Of a stretch of 64,000 bases of DNA, positions 33,831-45,711 are shown piece by piece. The translations under genes were made by a program, and so were the position numbers. The notes under the pieces were generated by a model that saw nothing but the letters and a program-made list of their open reading frames with translations, made no database searches and was not told the origin of the DNA. Each line of letters opens with the position of its first letter. Within the stretch, counting starts at the first letter, position 1. The stretch is from Cryptomeria japonica (Eukaryota; Streptophyta; Pinopsida; Cupressales; Cupressaceae): NCBI RefSeq assembly GCF_030272615.1, contig NC_081413.1:145180476-145244475 (forward strand). The letters are read 5' to 3'.

Positions 33831-35184
33831 AACTTTTGAAAGAGAGGCAAACTAAATAGTCATTAAGTATATTCCATACAGGGCAAAAGTTGATGAAGTC
33901 ATGAATTTCAATTGGTCATCCAGTGAATACTATAGTGCATGGAGTAGCATGTATCTGAATGATGAATAAAAGTTGTAAACAACTTGTATAATTTTTTTTG
34001 TCTTTAGTGGCAGATATCTTTGAACCTATATAGCAAAGTGAGTGTAACTTTCATCATGAGTTTTGAAGAAGGCAGCTACATATTTTGATCCTACATAAGC
34101 AAGTTTGAGGATGATTGTTTTGTATAACACAATGCAATTATGTATAGTCATTCTAAGATAACAAGTGTCTCCTCTGGCCTGAAGCTTGTTGGCTCCCTTG
34201 TTTTTTATAAAAGGGAATTCAGGGCTATGAGATGAGGTTCAGAATTTTGGTCCCTTGAGTGTTCCGAATTTATGTTTCCAAATAACAAAGTCTAGGTGAA
34301 ACAAAAAGGTTGTAAAAGGTTATTTTACAGTGCAAAAAATAGAACGAGTCTTGTGTCTGTAATTTTTGTAGGTTCTTGTAGGAGTTATGTATGGATTGTA
34401 TTCTTACAAAGACAACAAAATTTATAAATAAATATATGATTCAAACCCACTTCTCTCTAGTGCATTGTTCTATCATGTTTTGAATGCATATTATCAAGGA
34501 TTTTATCATTCATTGGACTATTGTTGTGTATGCAATTTTTTATTCATGCTTTGGTCTAAGAGGTCAATTAAATGCTCGAATAAAGTTGCAGAGTGATAGG
34601 GATATTTACAAGGATTTTGATAAGTATTTTTGGGTAGGGATTACAAATGCAATATATTGCAAGGCAATATTATCTCAGGTTATATGTTGTTAGATAAATT
34701 TTGTCAAAAGTATAGTTTAACGCAATAAGAATTCATCTACCCAATGGAATAAGGCACTGATCATAGTTAAGTGAATGCCTGGGTATTTATTTACTATTCG
34801 GAATCACCACTGGTTTTCTATAACTTGTTGAATATCAGAATATTTTCATTTTACATGGATGTTATTATGTGTATTAATCATCTCATGCTCCAAGTTGGTT
34901 GAGGATCACTGAGGAATTTTCCATTCCTGAGCATTCTCCCTTATTGTTGAGTCTTTATATGAGATTATCTACTTTGTTTCATGCATGATTTGTGAGTGTG
35001 GCATAAAATCACAAATAAGCATGGGGATCACCCTCCCTGGTTTTGTATAGCCTAAAGTGTAGAAGGATCTCACATCCTTGTTATTGTTGGTCTAAGTATG
35101 AAGAATATTAAATTGTTGGAAGTGGCTTTCCATGGATATTTTCAGGAGAAAACAACTTGGTCTTTTCTTTTGAGTCAGTATAAA
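33831..35184. other. AT-rich noncoding stretch
   Basis: No convincing ORF or LTR end. A short plus-strand frame (34484-34693) has no recognisable motif. Probably the 3' flank of the decayed ORF. Confidence 0.4.
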
Positions 35185-36053
35185 CCTGTTTTTGGGCACC
35201 AACAACTTGCTCACACATGCACCACTCTCTGATAATGTAGACAAAACCTTAATACCTAAAATACATGAAAATATCACCTATTTATATAAATCATCAACCT
35301 TGATAACAAGGTCGGCTAAAACCTCAACACATTATTACAAAATTACATCACACGATACAAAAATTTACAACTGGACCAATATAATGATATACATGGACCT
35401 AAATCAAATTCTCAAATGCTCATCTCCACTAGTAATCATGCCAAGATCAACTGCAACATGCTACACCACCAAGAATACTGCATAACACAAAGAACATCAC
35501 CGGCTCAACAAAATCACCAAGAACTCACACAACGATCAATGCAAGATTATCAAAACAAATAGGACACAATAAGGAAACACCAACAAGCATGTTAGAATCA
35601 TCAGTAATAGTTGTAACAATACCACTTATCAAATCTTCATCGATCAACATCTAAACCTCAAGAACACTCAAACAACAACAATAGTCACAAAGAAAAGATA
35701 ACTTGCGGAGTGCCAAATCATGAACCATCTGAAATGAAGATACACAAGACCATCCAAAAAAATATCCTAAAATATTAGCTCAAGATCTGATCACACCAAA
35801 ATATATTGGAGGATATACTGAACTCTGTAAAGCATTGATTAGATAAACAAATTGCAAAACTAGATAATTAGATATGATCAATTAAGCTTTTCAGATCACC
35901 AAAACCAATACCGAAGAATATAATGATACTATAAATACTCCATACATCAAACCATGATCTGAGTAAACCAATCTCCAATCAATGGAGCAATAAATCATAG
36001 GAACATGTTGACATCAATGACAACAACATATCCTAGCAGCAGCAATGTCCAAC
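35185..36053 (-). repeat. LTR-like fragment, ACCGG-rich family
   Basis: The right end has the family-style series CATCAATGACAACAACATA, then TGTCCAACA at 36045-36053, comparable with the LTR ends at 24939 and 32613. The left end lacks the G-run terminus, so it is truncated. No coding content is supported. Confidence 0.4.
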
Positions 36054-36567
36054 ATAATCTTCAAACTTGGCCAAGATAGGGATCTAAAATAGGTCAACAT
36101 TAAACATTCAAGTGGTCCAGGAAGGAATGAGAAGTAGACCATACCCTAATGCACATCAATGGTCAGATCAACATGTTACAACCATTATAAATTCCAAACC
36201 CAAACCATGACACACACGCTACACCAAAGCCACTACACATGCATGAATTTAGGACTTAATCCAAACCCATAAAGCACTGCCCAAAACAACAAAGATAGGA
36301 ATGGAACTAGGATACAATCGATCAACACCATATCTGATAAATGGAAATATCCAGATCACCATCAACTCAATTAATTTATACTGAAACACATCTTATGGAG
36401 CACCAAAGATTCTGGGGACACATCTTCTAGATCACCAACACCAAGAACACATGTTGACACTAATGACAACCATTATGTTGACACTAATGACAACTATTAT
36501 GTTGAAATCAGTGATAACCAACCATAATCATCATCATCACATTTGTAAAAAGTGGTAGATAAATCAC
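36054..36567. other. Noncoding DNA with a 24-bp tandem repeat
   Basis: Only the tandem array at 36451-36521 stands out. Confidence 0.4.
36451..36521. repeat. 24-bp tandem repeat, three units
   Basis: ATGTTGACACTAATGACAAC units start at 36451, 36475 and 36499; the third is diverged. The word resembles the inner end of the local LTR families. Confidence 0.9.
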
Positions 36568-36752
36568 TTGGGTGAGTACATGGAAGGAACAGGTAGCCTT
36601 GAATAATTTGAAGGAACAAGACAAAATAACCGTCCAAATCGTTATGGCCTTTTTAATCAAAGATTTCACTATGAGGAATGATGATGGGGTAGTAAAGGGA
36701 TTTGAGAAATACTGGAATGATAGAATGACCGACCCCTTAACAGGAGTGTAGT
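36568..36752 (+). pseudogene. Short coding remnant, unknown
   Basis: About 60 open codons with 'VQIVMAFLIKDFTMRNDD' and 'GFEKYWNDRMTDPLTG', ending at a TAG. The composition is protein-like, but no family is recognised and both ends are lost. The longer minus-strand frame over it appears to be its shadow. Confidence 0.3.
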
Positions 36753-37560
36753 GGTGAAAAATTAGGTTTTCCACTATGAGAGGGAGAAAACCACTAATTT
36801 TTGCTTGAGATGACCATTGCATTCAAAAGAGGGGGAATCCACTAAATTCAATCATAAATCAACAAGGATTAAGACTGAATACTAATTGGATTGATTAATT
36901 TGGGGTCCTCTTTTGTAAGTTGAATTACTAAATTAAGATAAAGTGTTGGAAATGAAGGTAAAAACATAAAAATAGTGAGATACATATGTGGGATTGAGTT
37001 GTGCACCTAGAACTAGGAAATGTACACAGACTTAGATCTGATCCCCAAAAGAGAACCTAAAATTTTGGGACGATGGTGGCAATCGCCATGGTCCTCTGAA
37101 CTTTTTGCACATCGAAGGGGGATTAATTTATCACTCCGTACCTATTTCCTACACACAGAAAGAAGGGGAAATAGGTTGGGAATAGGGATTTGCCTAAGTT
37201 AAACCTTGGTTGAGGAATTAATGATGAATGAAATATTGCAAATACTAAAATAAATAATGAAAATATCTAATTCAAATCTGCAATGACTGATAATGATGCT
37301 TTTCTTCTTGAATGTAATCACATATGTTGTATAAAATGGCATGAACATGACAAAACCCTAATCACACACACATGATTACATAGGACTGATGTAAAGTTAC
37401 TCCACAATAGGTAGATGAAGAATATGCAGCCTTGAAGATCTCTATAAATGCTTGATGATGAATGCTTCAATACTTGAATGCTTGATTGCCTGACATCTTA
37501 ATTACTTGTGCTCCCAATTTCATCATCTTATGAATGTATATTAAAAATGAGAGGGGAAAC
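36753..37560. other. Noncoding stretch with an imperfect hairpin
   Basis: AAAAATTAGGTTTTC (about 36757) and GAAAACCACTAATTTTT (about 36786) form an interrupted inverted repeat. Otherwise I see nothing supportable here. Confidence 0.4.
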
Positions 37561-37648
37561 TATTGGCATTTTGATGCAATTTTGTATGACTAGTAAATGA
37601 TATGGTTGTCATTGTTGGCAACATCATTCCCTTAGTCTTCATAGTCCA

Positions 37649-37815
37649 TAGGCAGTGAGTAAACTGCGCAGTGAGTAAACCGATAGGCCGTGAGTGAATC
37701 GACAAGAAATAGACCAACAGGCAGTAAGTAAACTAGCAAGTAGTAGACCGGCAAGCAATGAGAAGACCGGCAAGAAGTAAGGAGATCGAGTAGTGGTGAG
37801 TAAATTGGCAAGGAA
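37649..37815. repeat. Degenerate minisatellite in LTR
   Basis: Eight or so imperfect units on the theme GCAGTGAGTAAACCGACAA. Confidence 0.7.
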
Positions 37816-38087
37816 GATGTCCACTAGCTAAGCAAAGAGCAAAGTGGTATACAAGAAGAAATCAGCTAGACAGTTTTTGATCGGTACACCTCAAGAGTCG
37901 GTAATTGATAGACTGGTAACACTAGCTAAATCGGGAGTCTTCTCTTAGTCAACCAGCGAACTTATCAGCATATTCGACTATATTGGCAGAGATTCCTGCA
38001 TGATTTTAGAAGTGCAATTTAAGGCCTAGCACTGGAATTTTGAAAGGTATGTTTTGGAAGGAAAAGTTGGCAATAGAATAAAGGGTC

Positions 38088-38095
38088 TATAAATA
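38088..38095 (+). promoter_or_regulatory. TATA box of copy 2 LTR
   Basis: TATAAATA in a context of GGGTC, about 770 bp before the LTR end. Confidence 0.6.
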
Positions 38096-38861
38096 CAAAT
38101 ATCTCATTCTTGAGATGGTTGTTGTTAAGGTGAATGAAGTCAATGTGAAAGTGGGCACAGGGGGAGTTTTAGAGTTTGCAGAGCCAAGCGACAAAGGAAT
38201 AATAGAGTGAGAGTTTCACCGAGAAGTGACTTAGGTGATAGAGGACCGATAGTGTAGAATTCAAGTAACAACAAACCGACAAAAGACAGAGTTGTGGAGA
38301 ACAAGAACAACTAATGTAGACCTAGAGTGATACTTAATTGTGATCTGATTAGGCTAATGTGTAGCTTTTTGTATCTGATCATCCATCTGTTTCTTTCTAA
38401 TAACTGCAACATCAGTCCCTTAACTGGGTAGACTTTAACAGGTCCCATTATATAAATCCTTAACCACGTAACATCTTTATTGATGTTCTAAGTCCTTTAA
38501 CTAGGCTACCTTTAATAGGCTAAAGGCACTAACTAGCTTTGTTCAAAATCCCTTATCTAGGTGGCACCTAACCAGTGTCTTTGTAATCTCCTAATAGGGA
38601 TGGATCTTCATCGGGTGTACTCCAAAAGAGTACAAATTTTGTGAGTTCCTACTCACACTGTGGTTTTCTCCCTATTGGGTTTCCACGAGATAAATCAGTG
38701 TGTCTTTGTGTATCTTTCAATGTGTGCTTAATCTTCTGCAGTAAATGTTTACATTGGTGAATGGTTAATTAGTTCATTCTTAAAGTAAAAGTATGAATTA
38801 GTAAAAACCAGAAATGTACTGATTCACCCCTCCCCTCTCAATACCGGTTGGGATTAACAAT

Positions 38862-38873
38862 TGGTATCAGAGC
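38862..38873 (+). promoter_or_regulatory. Primer-binding site, initiator tRNA-Met type
   Basis: TGGTATCAGAGC two bases after the LTR end. Confidence 0.92.
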
Positions 38874-38917
38874 TCAGTTCCTTTGAAGTGAAGCTTGATA
38901 ACTTGAGGATAAAGATC

Positions 38918-40198
38918 ATGGAAGAGTACCGGTATCAGAAGTAGATTGATGAAGCCAATTAAATAATTGCTCAGCTGAAAGAGAGACTGAGAAAATCTCT
39001 TGCAAAAAGGAAGGAATTAGCTCAACAGCTAAATGAGAGTCAGGATATCATAGATCAACTCTTTGAACAATGTGGATCTGAAGAAGCTAAAGAAGTAGTC
39101 TCAGAACTCATGGAAAAGAACAAGAAGTTGACCAAAGAAATTACTCATCTCAAAAGAGAACAAGAAGGTCAAACCTTGAGAATGATTGAGATATTGGAAG
39201 CTAGTAGAAGTGTTAATGAAAGAAAAAAGGAGGCAGAAAAAGAACTATCAAAAGTTGAAAGAGCCAAGAGGATTGTTGAAGATTCTTTGAGAGAAAATGA
39301 TGCAATCATGATTGAGAAAGATAAAGAAATCCAAATTATAACTCAAGAGAATGAATATATACACAAACATCTGAATGACAATGCAGAAGAAAAGGAGAAG
39401 TTGATGAAAGAGATTGAATAGCTCAAGAGTGAGTTGAAAACTGAGAATGAGAGAAATGAGAAGCTGAGAAAATTAAATGAAAGCTGAGAAGGTAGATAGA
39501 TAGTTGAAGGCTCAAAGAAGAACAAAGGATACAATCGGTCTTGGTTACCCCGGTTTGGGTCCTATGGAAACTAGAGAATCATCTAAATCCAAAAGGATGA
39601 AGGATGATAAAAGAAATCACTCAGAAGCAAGAGGTATGAAGTCTTCCAAATTCTCTTGTAATCATTGTGGAAAATCGGGTCATAAGACCAATGACTATAG
39701 GAATAAACTGGTTCATCAAAAGAAGACTTTCACTTTTGATGGTTACTGCCACAATTGTCATAAGTATGGTCACACTAATTCTGAGTGTAGATCTCAATCA
39801 AGCATCCTATCAAGTGCAAAAAGATTTAATGGACATTGCTTCACTTGCAATAAGTTTGGACACAAATTAGAAGAATGCAGGTTCAAGACAAAGGTATCAA
39901 GACCACCGTTCAAACCGGTTAGTCCTAACAAAAGGAGTAATCAATTGAATGCCACCTCTTCCATGTGTGGTATTTTTTGTCATGTTGTTGAAACATGTAG
40001 AATGAGGATGGGTTAGAGAAACAATCTGAAACCATGGAGGACAATTGGTATGGCATGCTTTAACTGCCATAAGATTGGCCATCTAGCCAGAGAAAGCAGA
40101 AGCCGATCCTACAACCGGTTTGCAGACAAGAATCGGTTTAGCAAGAAAAAGGAGCAAAATGACCTGAAAGGAAAGAAGACGACTGAAGAAATAAGATG
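38918..40198 (+). pseudogene. ORF1 of copy 2: coiled coil plus five zinc knuckles
   Basis: Starts at ATG 38918. The early stops (at codons 9 and 16), TAG at 39419, TAG at 40014 and a frameshift near 39490 are all lesions. The first 170 residues are coiled coil, similar in layout to ORF1 of copy 1 ('SLAKRKELAQQLNESQDII' against 'SLAKRREHAEKMMELTK'). Then come knuckles 'CNHCGKSGHKTNDY' (last Cys changed), 'CHNCHKYGHTNSEC', 'CFTCNKFGHKLEEC', a damaged one near 'MCGIFCHVVETC', and 'CFNCHKIGHLARES' (last Cys lost). Expected to act as an RNA-binding Gag-like protein. It ends at TGA 40196. Confidence 0.75.
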
Positions 40199-40748
40199 AA
40201 ATGAAAAATACATGGATCAAGAAGGATGAAGGAAAAGAAGGACACAGACATTCTGAAACCAAGTCATCATCCATCAGTGATGATAGTTCTACTTCTAACT
40301 AGGCATACTGATGCCCAAATGGTAAGATTACTCTTCAATCCCCTCAACAAATGTAAGGATGTGTTTATCTACATAGTTGTGATGCATAAAATTGGGTCTA
40401 AAAGTTCTTAGTTGAATTTGGTCTTGTGAGTTATTTATTTGAGTATTGATATCAACAACAAATAACCGGTGAAGTCAAATCGGTGTACTTTAAGTTGTGA
40501 GCTTCAATTATGACCATTGGATCCTAGCACCGATAAATATCAATGGATAAATAAGGAAATGGTAGTGCTCTTTCATCTACCTAACTACTTGTGAATTTTC
40601 TTGAGCTCTTGTGTGTTCCAAGGTGATTTGAAAATTGGTAAGCTTTGTTTGTACGAAAAAGAAATTCAAGCAGAGCAATAGTTGTGTTTGGTATTCCCTA
40701 GGAAAGGGTTTTCAACTGTATCTCAAAAAATCTTGATTGAAGGTCATC
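40199..40748 (+). other. Spacer between ORF1 and ORF2 of copy 2
   Basis: Noncoding, about 550 bp, AT-rich; parallels the spacer at 28380-28828. No clear TATA box here. Confidence 0.5.
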
Positions 40749-43430
40749 ATGGCAGTGCAGTTATCGACTCTTGTGTTGGTTAAAGTTATCAAGGAACCCC
40801 AACCTGAGTTCAAGCTGCACCCGATGAAAGCCGGTGAAATCGACAAGACCGATGCTTTATCATTTGTTCCCTCTGGCATATTGTTGGTAGAAGATATTCA
40901 CTCCTACATTCATTGCAAGCTCAAAGAAATTGGAGATAATTTCATTCCAAGTGAGCTTGTTTTGTGACAATGATCAGTTAAAATCAGGGTTCCTACATCT
41001 AAAGACCAAGGGTTTGGCATATGCAAAAGACTTTCTTGATCAATTTCATGGTGATTGGGTTAGATATATATTGAGCAGGGTTCATAATCAATTTTTATGG
41101 TTGGAAGATCATGTACCAAACAAGATCACAAAGGAGATGATTCAGAGAGTGGCAGGGTTCAGTGCAACCGGTGAAGCATTAACCATAAGAATGATTTCAT
41201 CAACTAAAGTCACCTGGTTAACCAAATCTTGGTGTGATAGTAGAGAAATCACTATCACTCATATTGAGGATGTTGAAGTAAGATTTGCCTCTGCAGTGTT
41301 GGGTTATAGGGTATATCAATCAAGCTGGATGAACAATGTGTCGAGCAGTGCCATCCATGATGGATATCAGATTATAAAAGAAGATGCAACATATGACATA
41401 TGATATATGATATATGATTCAAAGCCAGTTCATGGTAAACATGGAAAGAATAAAGAAGGATAAGAAGCAATCCTTCAAATATAGCTCTCTACTATATGTA
41501 TATTTTTCTATGTGCTAAAATATTTTCCCGGTAAGGGTAATGTAGTATGGTCACAAGAGAAACCTATCATGGTTCAGATAGGTGAAATGATTAATGTGGG
41601 GATATTTCAAGAAATTGTAAACTAGAATGCATAAGAGGGAAAGAATTCCAATTGGAATAGTGCAGAAATACAAAACCAACACTTGTTTTCTTGTAGATAT
41701 AGATTGTTGTATTATCCAACCAGTTGAACCCAAAAATTTTTGGGTTCCACCTATGGGGTATGAGGTTTGGAACATATGAGGAGGCAAGCTCTAAAATAAA
41801 AAAGAATTTCATGTGCCTATCATTAAAAGAAAAGTAAAGAAAATGATTAACACCCTTGACAAGAAATATGGAGGTGAAGCATCTGGTGCCACTACCTCCA
41901 CCAGTGCAAGTGAGAAAACAAGGGTCACACTTGCCAAAGATGAAGAACTAACTGGTGGAAAGAAGAAAGTGACAAAAACAAAAGCAAAGGAGACTGCAGC
42001 AACTAAACCAACAACATACACAAAGGAAAATAGTCTAGGTACTCTAGTATCTTCACCAAGAAAAGATAGACCGGTAGGAGTAATGTGGGGATATTTCAAG
42101 AAATTCTAAACTAGAATGCACAAGAGGGAAAGAATTCCAACCGGAATAGTGCAGAAATACAAGACCAACACTTGTTTTCTTGTAGATATAGATTGTTGTA
42201 CTATCCAACCAGTTGAACCCAAAAAAATTTGGGTTCCACCTATGGGGTATGAGGTTGCAATAGATCTAGTTAAAATTCATATCAATATACTTCTATCTAA
42301 ACTGATAGACTTGAAGGCAAAGAGGTTTGGAACATATGAGGAGGCAAGCTCTAAAATAAAAAAGAACTTCAGGTGCCTATCATTAAAAGAAAAGTAAAGA
42401 AAATGATTAATACCCTTGACAAGAAATATGGAGGTGAAGCATCTGGTGCCACTACCTCCACTGGTGTGAGTGAGAAAATAGGGGTCAGACCTGCCAAAGA
42501 TGAAGATCTAGTCGGTGGAAAGAAGAAAGTGACAAAAACAAAACCAAAGGGGTCTACAGCAACTAAACTGACAACATACACAAAGGAAAATAGTCTAGGT
42601 ATTATGGTATCTTCACTAAGAAAAGATAGACCAGTAGGAGTGACTTACATGAGAAAGAGGAAGAGTGATCCAAAGCTTAAAGAGGATAAAAAAGAAGGTG
42701 ACATTGAATCAGATGTGGAAATAAAGAAGGTTAGAAGAAGCAAAAGGAACAAATCTCCAACAATTGATGAGATAGTGCATGGCATACAAGAATTTGGAGC
42801 TCTGGGTGGTGTTGGAAGGAGATATTCCATCAATAACAAAGAAGACAAGAGGAAAATTGAGGAAGCTCTGATCGCGAACTTGTGCAACTTTTGTAGAACT
42901 CCTAGTGAATTGTATGGCATAATCCCATCATATTTACTAGATCAAATTGAAGGAGAATGGAAGACTGCTCTAGGTACTGAAAAGGAACTTGAAATAAAAG
43001 CACTCATGGAAGTGCAACATGAATTAGATCTTGATCAAGTTTCCTTGGTGGCTGAAGCATGCATTCAAAATTTCAAAATAAGGACAGAACTAGAAGAGTG
43101 GCAGTAGGGGAAGTTAGAGAAGTGCATACTGAAGGTGTTTCCTTGTGGAAGGAAATTATGGACCAGCAAAAGAAGGTTGAAGAAGAAATTGAATAGGAAA
43201 CTAAACAAGACAAAGGTGCAGCTGCCCTTGATAAAGGAAAAACTAAGGAAAAAGACTCCACTAAAGGATTTGATATGTTCACCATTGAGGACATAATAGG
43301 AAATGTTGTGTCAGACATCCCCAATCTAACAAAGGGTATTGAACAACCGGTTCATACTTCACCGGTGGAGGAAGCTAATAAAATGAAACTTTTCGGTCAA
43401 GATGAACTGTTAGTTAAAGACATTCCTTAT
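40749..43430 (+). pseudogene. ORF2 of copy 2, unknown function
   Basis: Begins ATG GCA GTG at 40749. Segments match ORF2 of copy 1 in order: 'GILLVEDIHSYIHCKLKEIG' with 'GVIVEDDISRYIDCKLEDLG'; 'RYILSRVHNQFLWLEDHV' with 'HIILSRVHGDKMYLERTHD'; 'VPPMGYEVAIDLVKIHIN' with 'VEPMGYEVMYDMLDGYAS'; 'LLDQIEGEWKTALGTEKE' with 'LYNYLDNKWRIAIEKEHK'. A tandem duplication of about 0.5 kb (41592-42646) repeats the middle part. Frames change at least three times and stops occur, so it is dead. No catalytic or transmembrane motif is seen. Confidence 0.7.
41592..42646 (+). repeat. Tandem duplication within ORF2
   Basis: 41592-42081 and 42082-42646 both start AATGTGGGGATATTTCAAG and end near AGACCRGTAGGAGT. The first unit lacks about 75 bp around 41768 that the second retains. 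Confidence 0.9.
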
Positions 43431-43445
43431 GAGGATACAATTAGG

Positions 43446-44430
43446 AACCGATAAGGACAAGTGAGAGGGGGGGGGTGAATCAGTTGTCAATAAATTGCAA
43501 CCCTTAAAAAATTATTCCAAATTAAAACTCAGTGTCAGTAAAACAGATTAATAGTTATAGTATTATTGGTACAACTTAATGCATGAAACATAAAGAGAAA
43601 CAACATCCACAACAAGTGACACAGAGATTTTGACTTGGAAACCCAATAAGGGAAAAAACCACGGTGGGAAACCTTACCCACAATCAGATGATACTACTGT
43701 AGATAGTAACTGAATACAATAATGGGGTCTGCACATGCAGAAACACCAACCACCTAGAGCTCACTACTCAATCACAAAATTAGGAGTCACACTAACTACA
43801 CAGTTGGATGGTTAAATCCAATAATAATGTACCGGTTCAATTTAACATCTTCAATGTTGGATTGAGTACCGGTTTAAGCTCTTTTCATGAGGACCAAAAA
43901 CCTTCATAACCTTTAACAACCTTCCTTCAACCTTTAGATGATATCTGTGTGATTCACACAAGGATCTGCTTGTGTTCACTCTTCACAATGATCTTCATTA
44001 TACGCACATACTCACACACTTCTTCCAAATAAGATCTTACAATTATTTATACAAAACCTAAGACCTAATCATTAGGTTGGCTCTCAAAACACATTACATT
44101 TAAATCAATTAAAATAAGTCTTGGTACAAAACAATATGTCGGCCTCAATACATTTACACATTATCTAGTCAATAAATCCTTTCCAAATTGTGGCATGCTG
44201 ATCTGGAACATGTTTTTCTATATCGATTCATAACCTGGACCTATCTATTGGTTAAGGAAAATATGTGAACCTGATCAGTCCAATATGAAAAATGCCAAAT
44301 GCAAACATCCAATCCATGTCTTTGACATAACCAAATGATCTCTAGATGATAACAAGTCATCACCAATTTCCTGAGTTGCCTGTGAAACATATACCAGTAA
44401 CTGTGCATAAGCCAATATCCATGTTGGGAC
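43446..44430 (-). repeat. Minus-oriented LTR interrupting copy 2
   Basis: Opens with GTGAGAGGGGGGGGGTGAATC, the terminal signature of the R2-type LTR in reverse, followed by similar words (AAACTCAGTGTCAGTAAAAC). The right end is not clear; a family-like stretch continues to about 44400. Probably a solo or truncated LTR. Confidence 0.5.
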
Positions 44431-45711
44431 CACAATGTGTTAGTTCATCAACCTCTAGAAAGATAAGTGTTAACATTTTTCACATTAAAATCCCCAGGGC
44501 AAGTTTTCGGCCCAAGTATCTTCTTTTTCCCTCTCATCTTTCCAACAGTGCGTGGTGTAAAGAACAATTGTTATCTTGGCATTGCCCCCAGTGGTCCGTT
44601 TTGCATTTGAGGATTGGAGTAGTGTGATGATGAAAAATGGAGAGGTTTTCCTAACTGGGCCCTTTTTCGGGTTCCACATTTTAGCACAAACGGGAAAGGG
44701 ACACCAAGCACCTTCATGCTAGTGGATGCATTTATGTTTGAAGAGGTCTTTCAAAAGAGGTCTCCCTACTTGCTATGTTTTCTTTTGTGGTTAGCGAAAT
44801 ATTTTCTGGTAGGGCTGGTATGAAGATCATTGTAGGAAAGAACCAGAGCCTCGGGGCCATTTTGTTGGGTGTGACCTCACAGAATGACACGGCTTGGTTT
44901 TTCCATTCAGGGGTAGTTATGCATGTTTAGCATATTTTGGAGTTGTTAGTAGTGTCACGGGCTCTATTTATGCTTGTTTTTTCCCTGTTGTAGGGGTTCA
45001 TAGCTTTTAAGAAAAATAATTAAGGATCTTAGATAATTTGAGCTATTATAGTTTCTCAAGAGGAAGGTCAATCAAGATTGTTCTTGTGGCCTTTGTGTTT
45101 TCTTATATTCTTGATGACTTTAGAGATATCTATCTAATAGTCTGCCGATTAAACTATGTTCCACACTTGTTATTTGGTGGATGCATGATATATGTTTCTT
45201 TATGTTTTTCAAAGGAATCTTAATTGTATCTTAATTTATGTTTTGTTCAAGCATGTAGATTGTTGAATGGGCTTTAAAACCATGTGTTTCTTAGTTTTAT
45301 AGGCTATCTGCTTTTTATGAAATGTTTTGGCGCATCACCTCCATAGCATAGATCATTTTATTTTAAGTTTCATTTTTTTCCCTTTCCCTCGACCCCCCAA
45401 GGAAGAGGCAGCTTCTCAATCTAGAGGTTATTCAGTGAATTCCGTGTGGTAGGTTCCCCATCATTGAATTTCCCATAAGGCTATTTGTTTTAAAAGTAAA
45501 ATTTAGAGTCAATAGTTCTTTTTCTAGCACGCCCGATGGGACTTCAAGTTAAAATATAATTTTAAGCTAGTTTATGAGTCATAGGTCTATCACTAGGAGT
45601 CACACAACTTTAAATCCTCACCTTCTCTTGCCACCTCTAGTGACCATTCATTCAGCCGCATCTTCATCCTCATAGAGATTTCCCACTTTCCCTGCAGTCA
45701 CCCGCACAACA
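44431..45711. other. Unassigned stretch before the Gypsy gag
   Basis: AT-rich with no supportable ORF. It should contain the 5' LTR or leader of the Ty3/Gypsy element, but I find no TG...CA pair or primer-binding site. Confidence 0.35.

Larger units (their letters stand above)
37561..38859 (+). repeat. 5' LTR of copy 2
   Basis: Starts TATTGGCATTTTGATG (the second base of the expected TGTTGGCA changed) and ends CCGGTTGGGATTAACA, about 1.3 kb. It contains a degenerate minisatellite and a TATA box. Confidence 0.8.
37561..43445 (+). mobile_element. Pol-less two-ORF LTR retrotransposon, copy 2 (3' truncated)
   Basis: A plus-strand relative of the R1 element. 5' LTR at 37561-38859, initiator-tRNA-Met primer-binding site at 38862, ORF1 (coiled coil, five knuckles) at 38918-40198, a 550-bp spacer, and ORF2 at 40749-43430. 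It has no pol genes. The 3' LTR is missing: at about 43446 an opposite-orientation LTR begins. LTRs of copies 1 and 2 share only the termini and scattered words, so this is a distinct subfamily with the same plan. Confidence 0.8.

Noticed and set aside
36508-36822. 104-codon minus-strand frame
   Set aside because: Overlaps a more protein-like plus-strand remnant and shows no motif; judged a shadow.
38861-38873. Possible tRNA-Met gene
   Set aside because: Only the 12-13 bases complementary to the tRNA 3' end are present, as expected for a primer-binding site; no cloverleaf surrounds it.
44346-44627. 93-codon plus-strand frame after the minus-oriented LTR
   Set aside because: No motif, partly within LTR-like sequence, and no supporting neighbour.
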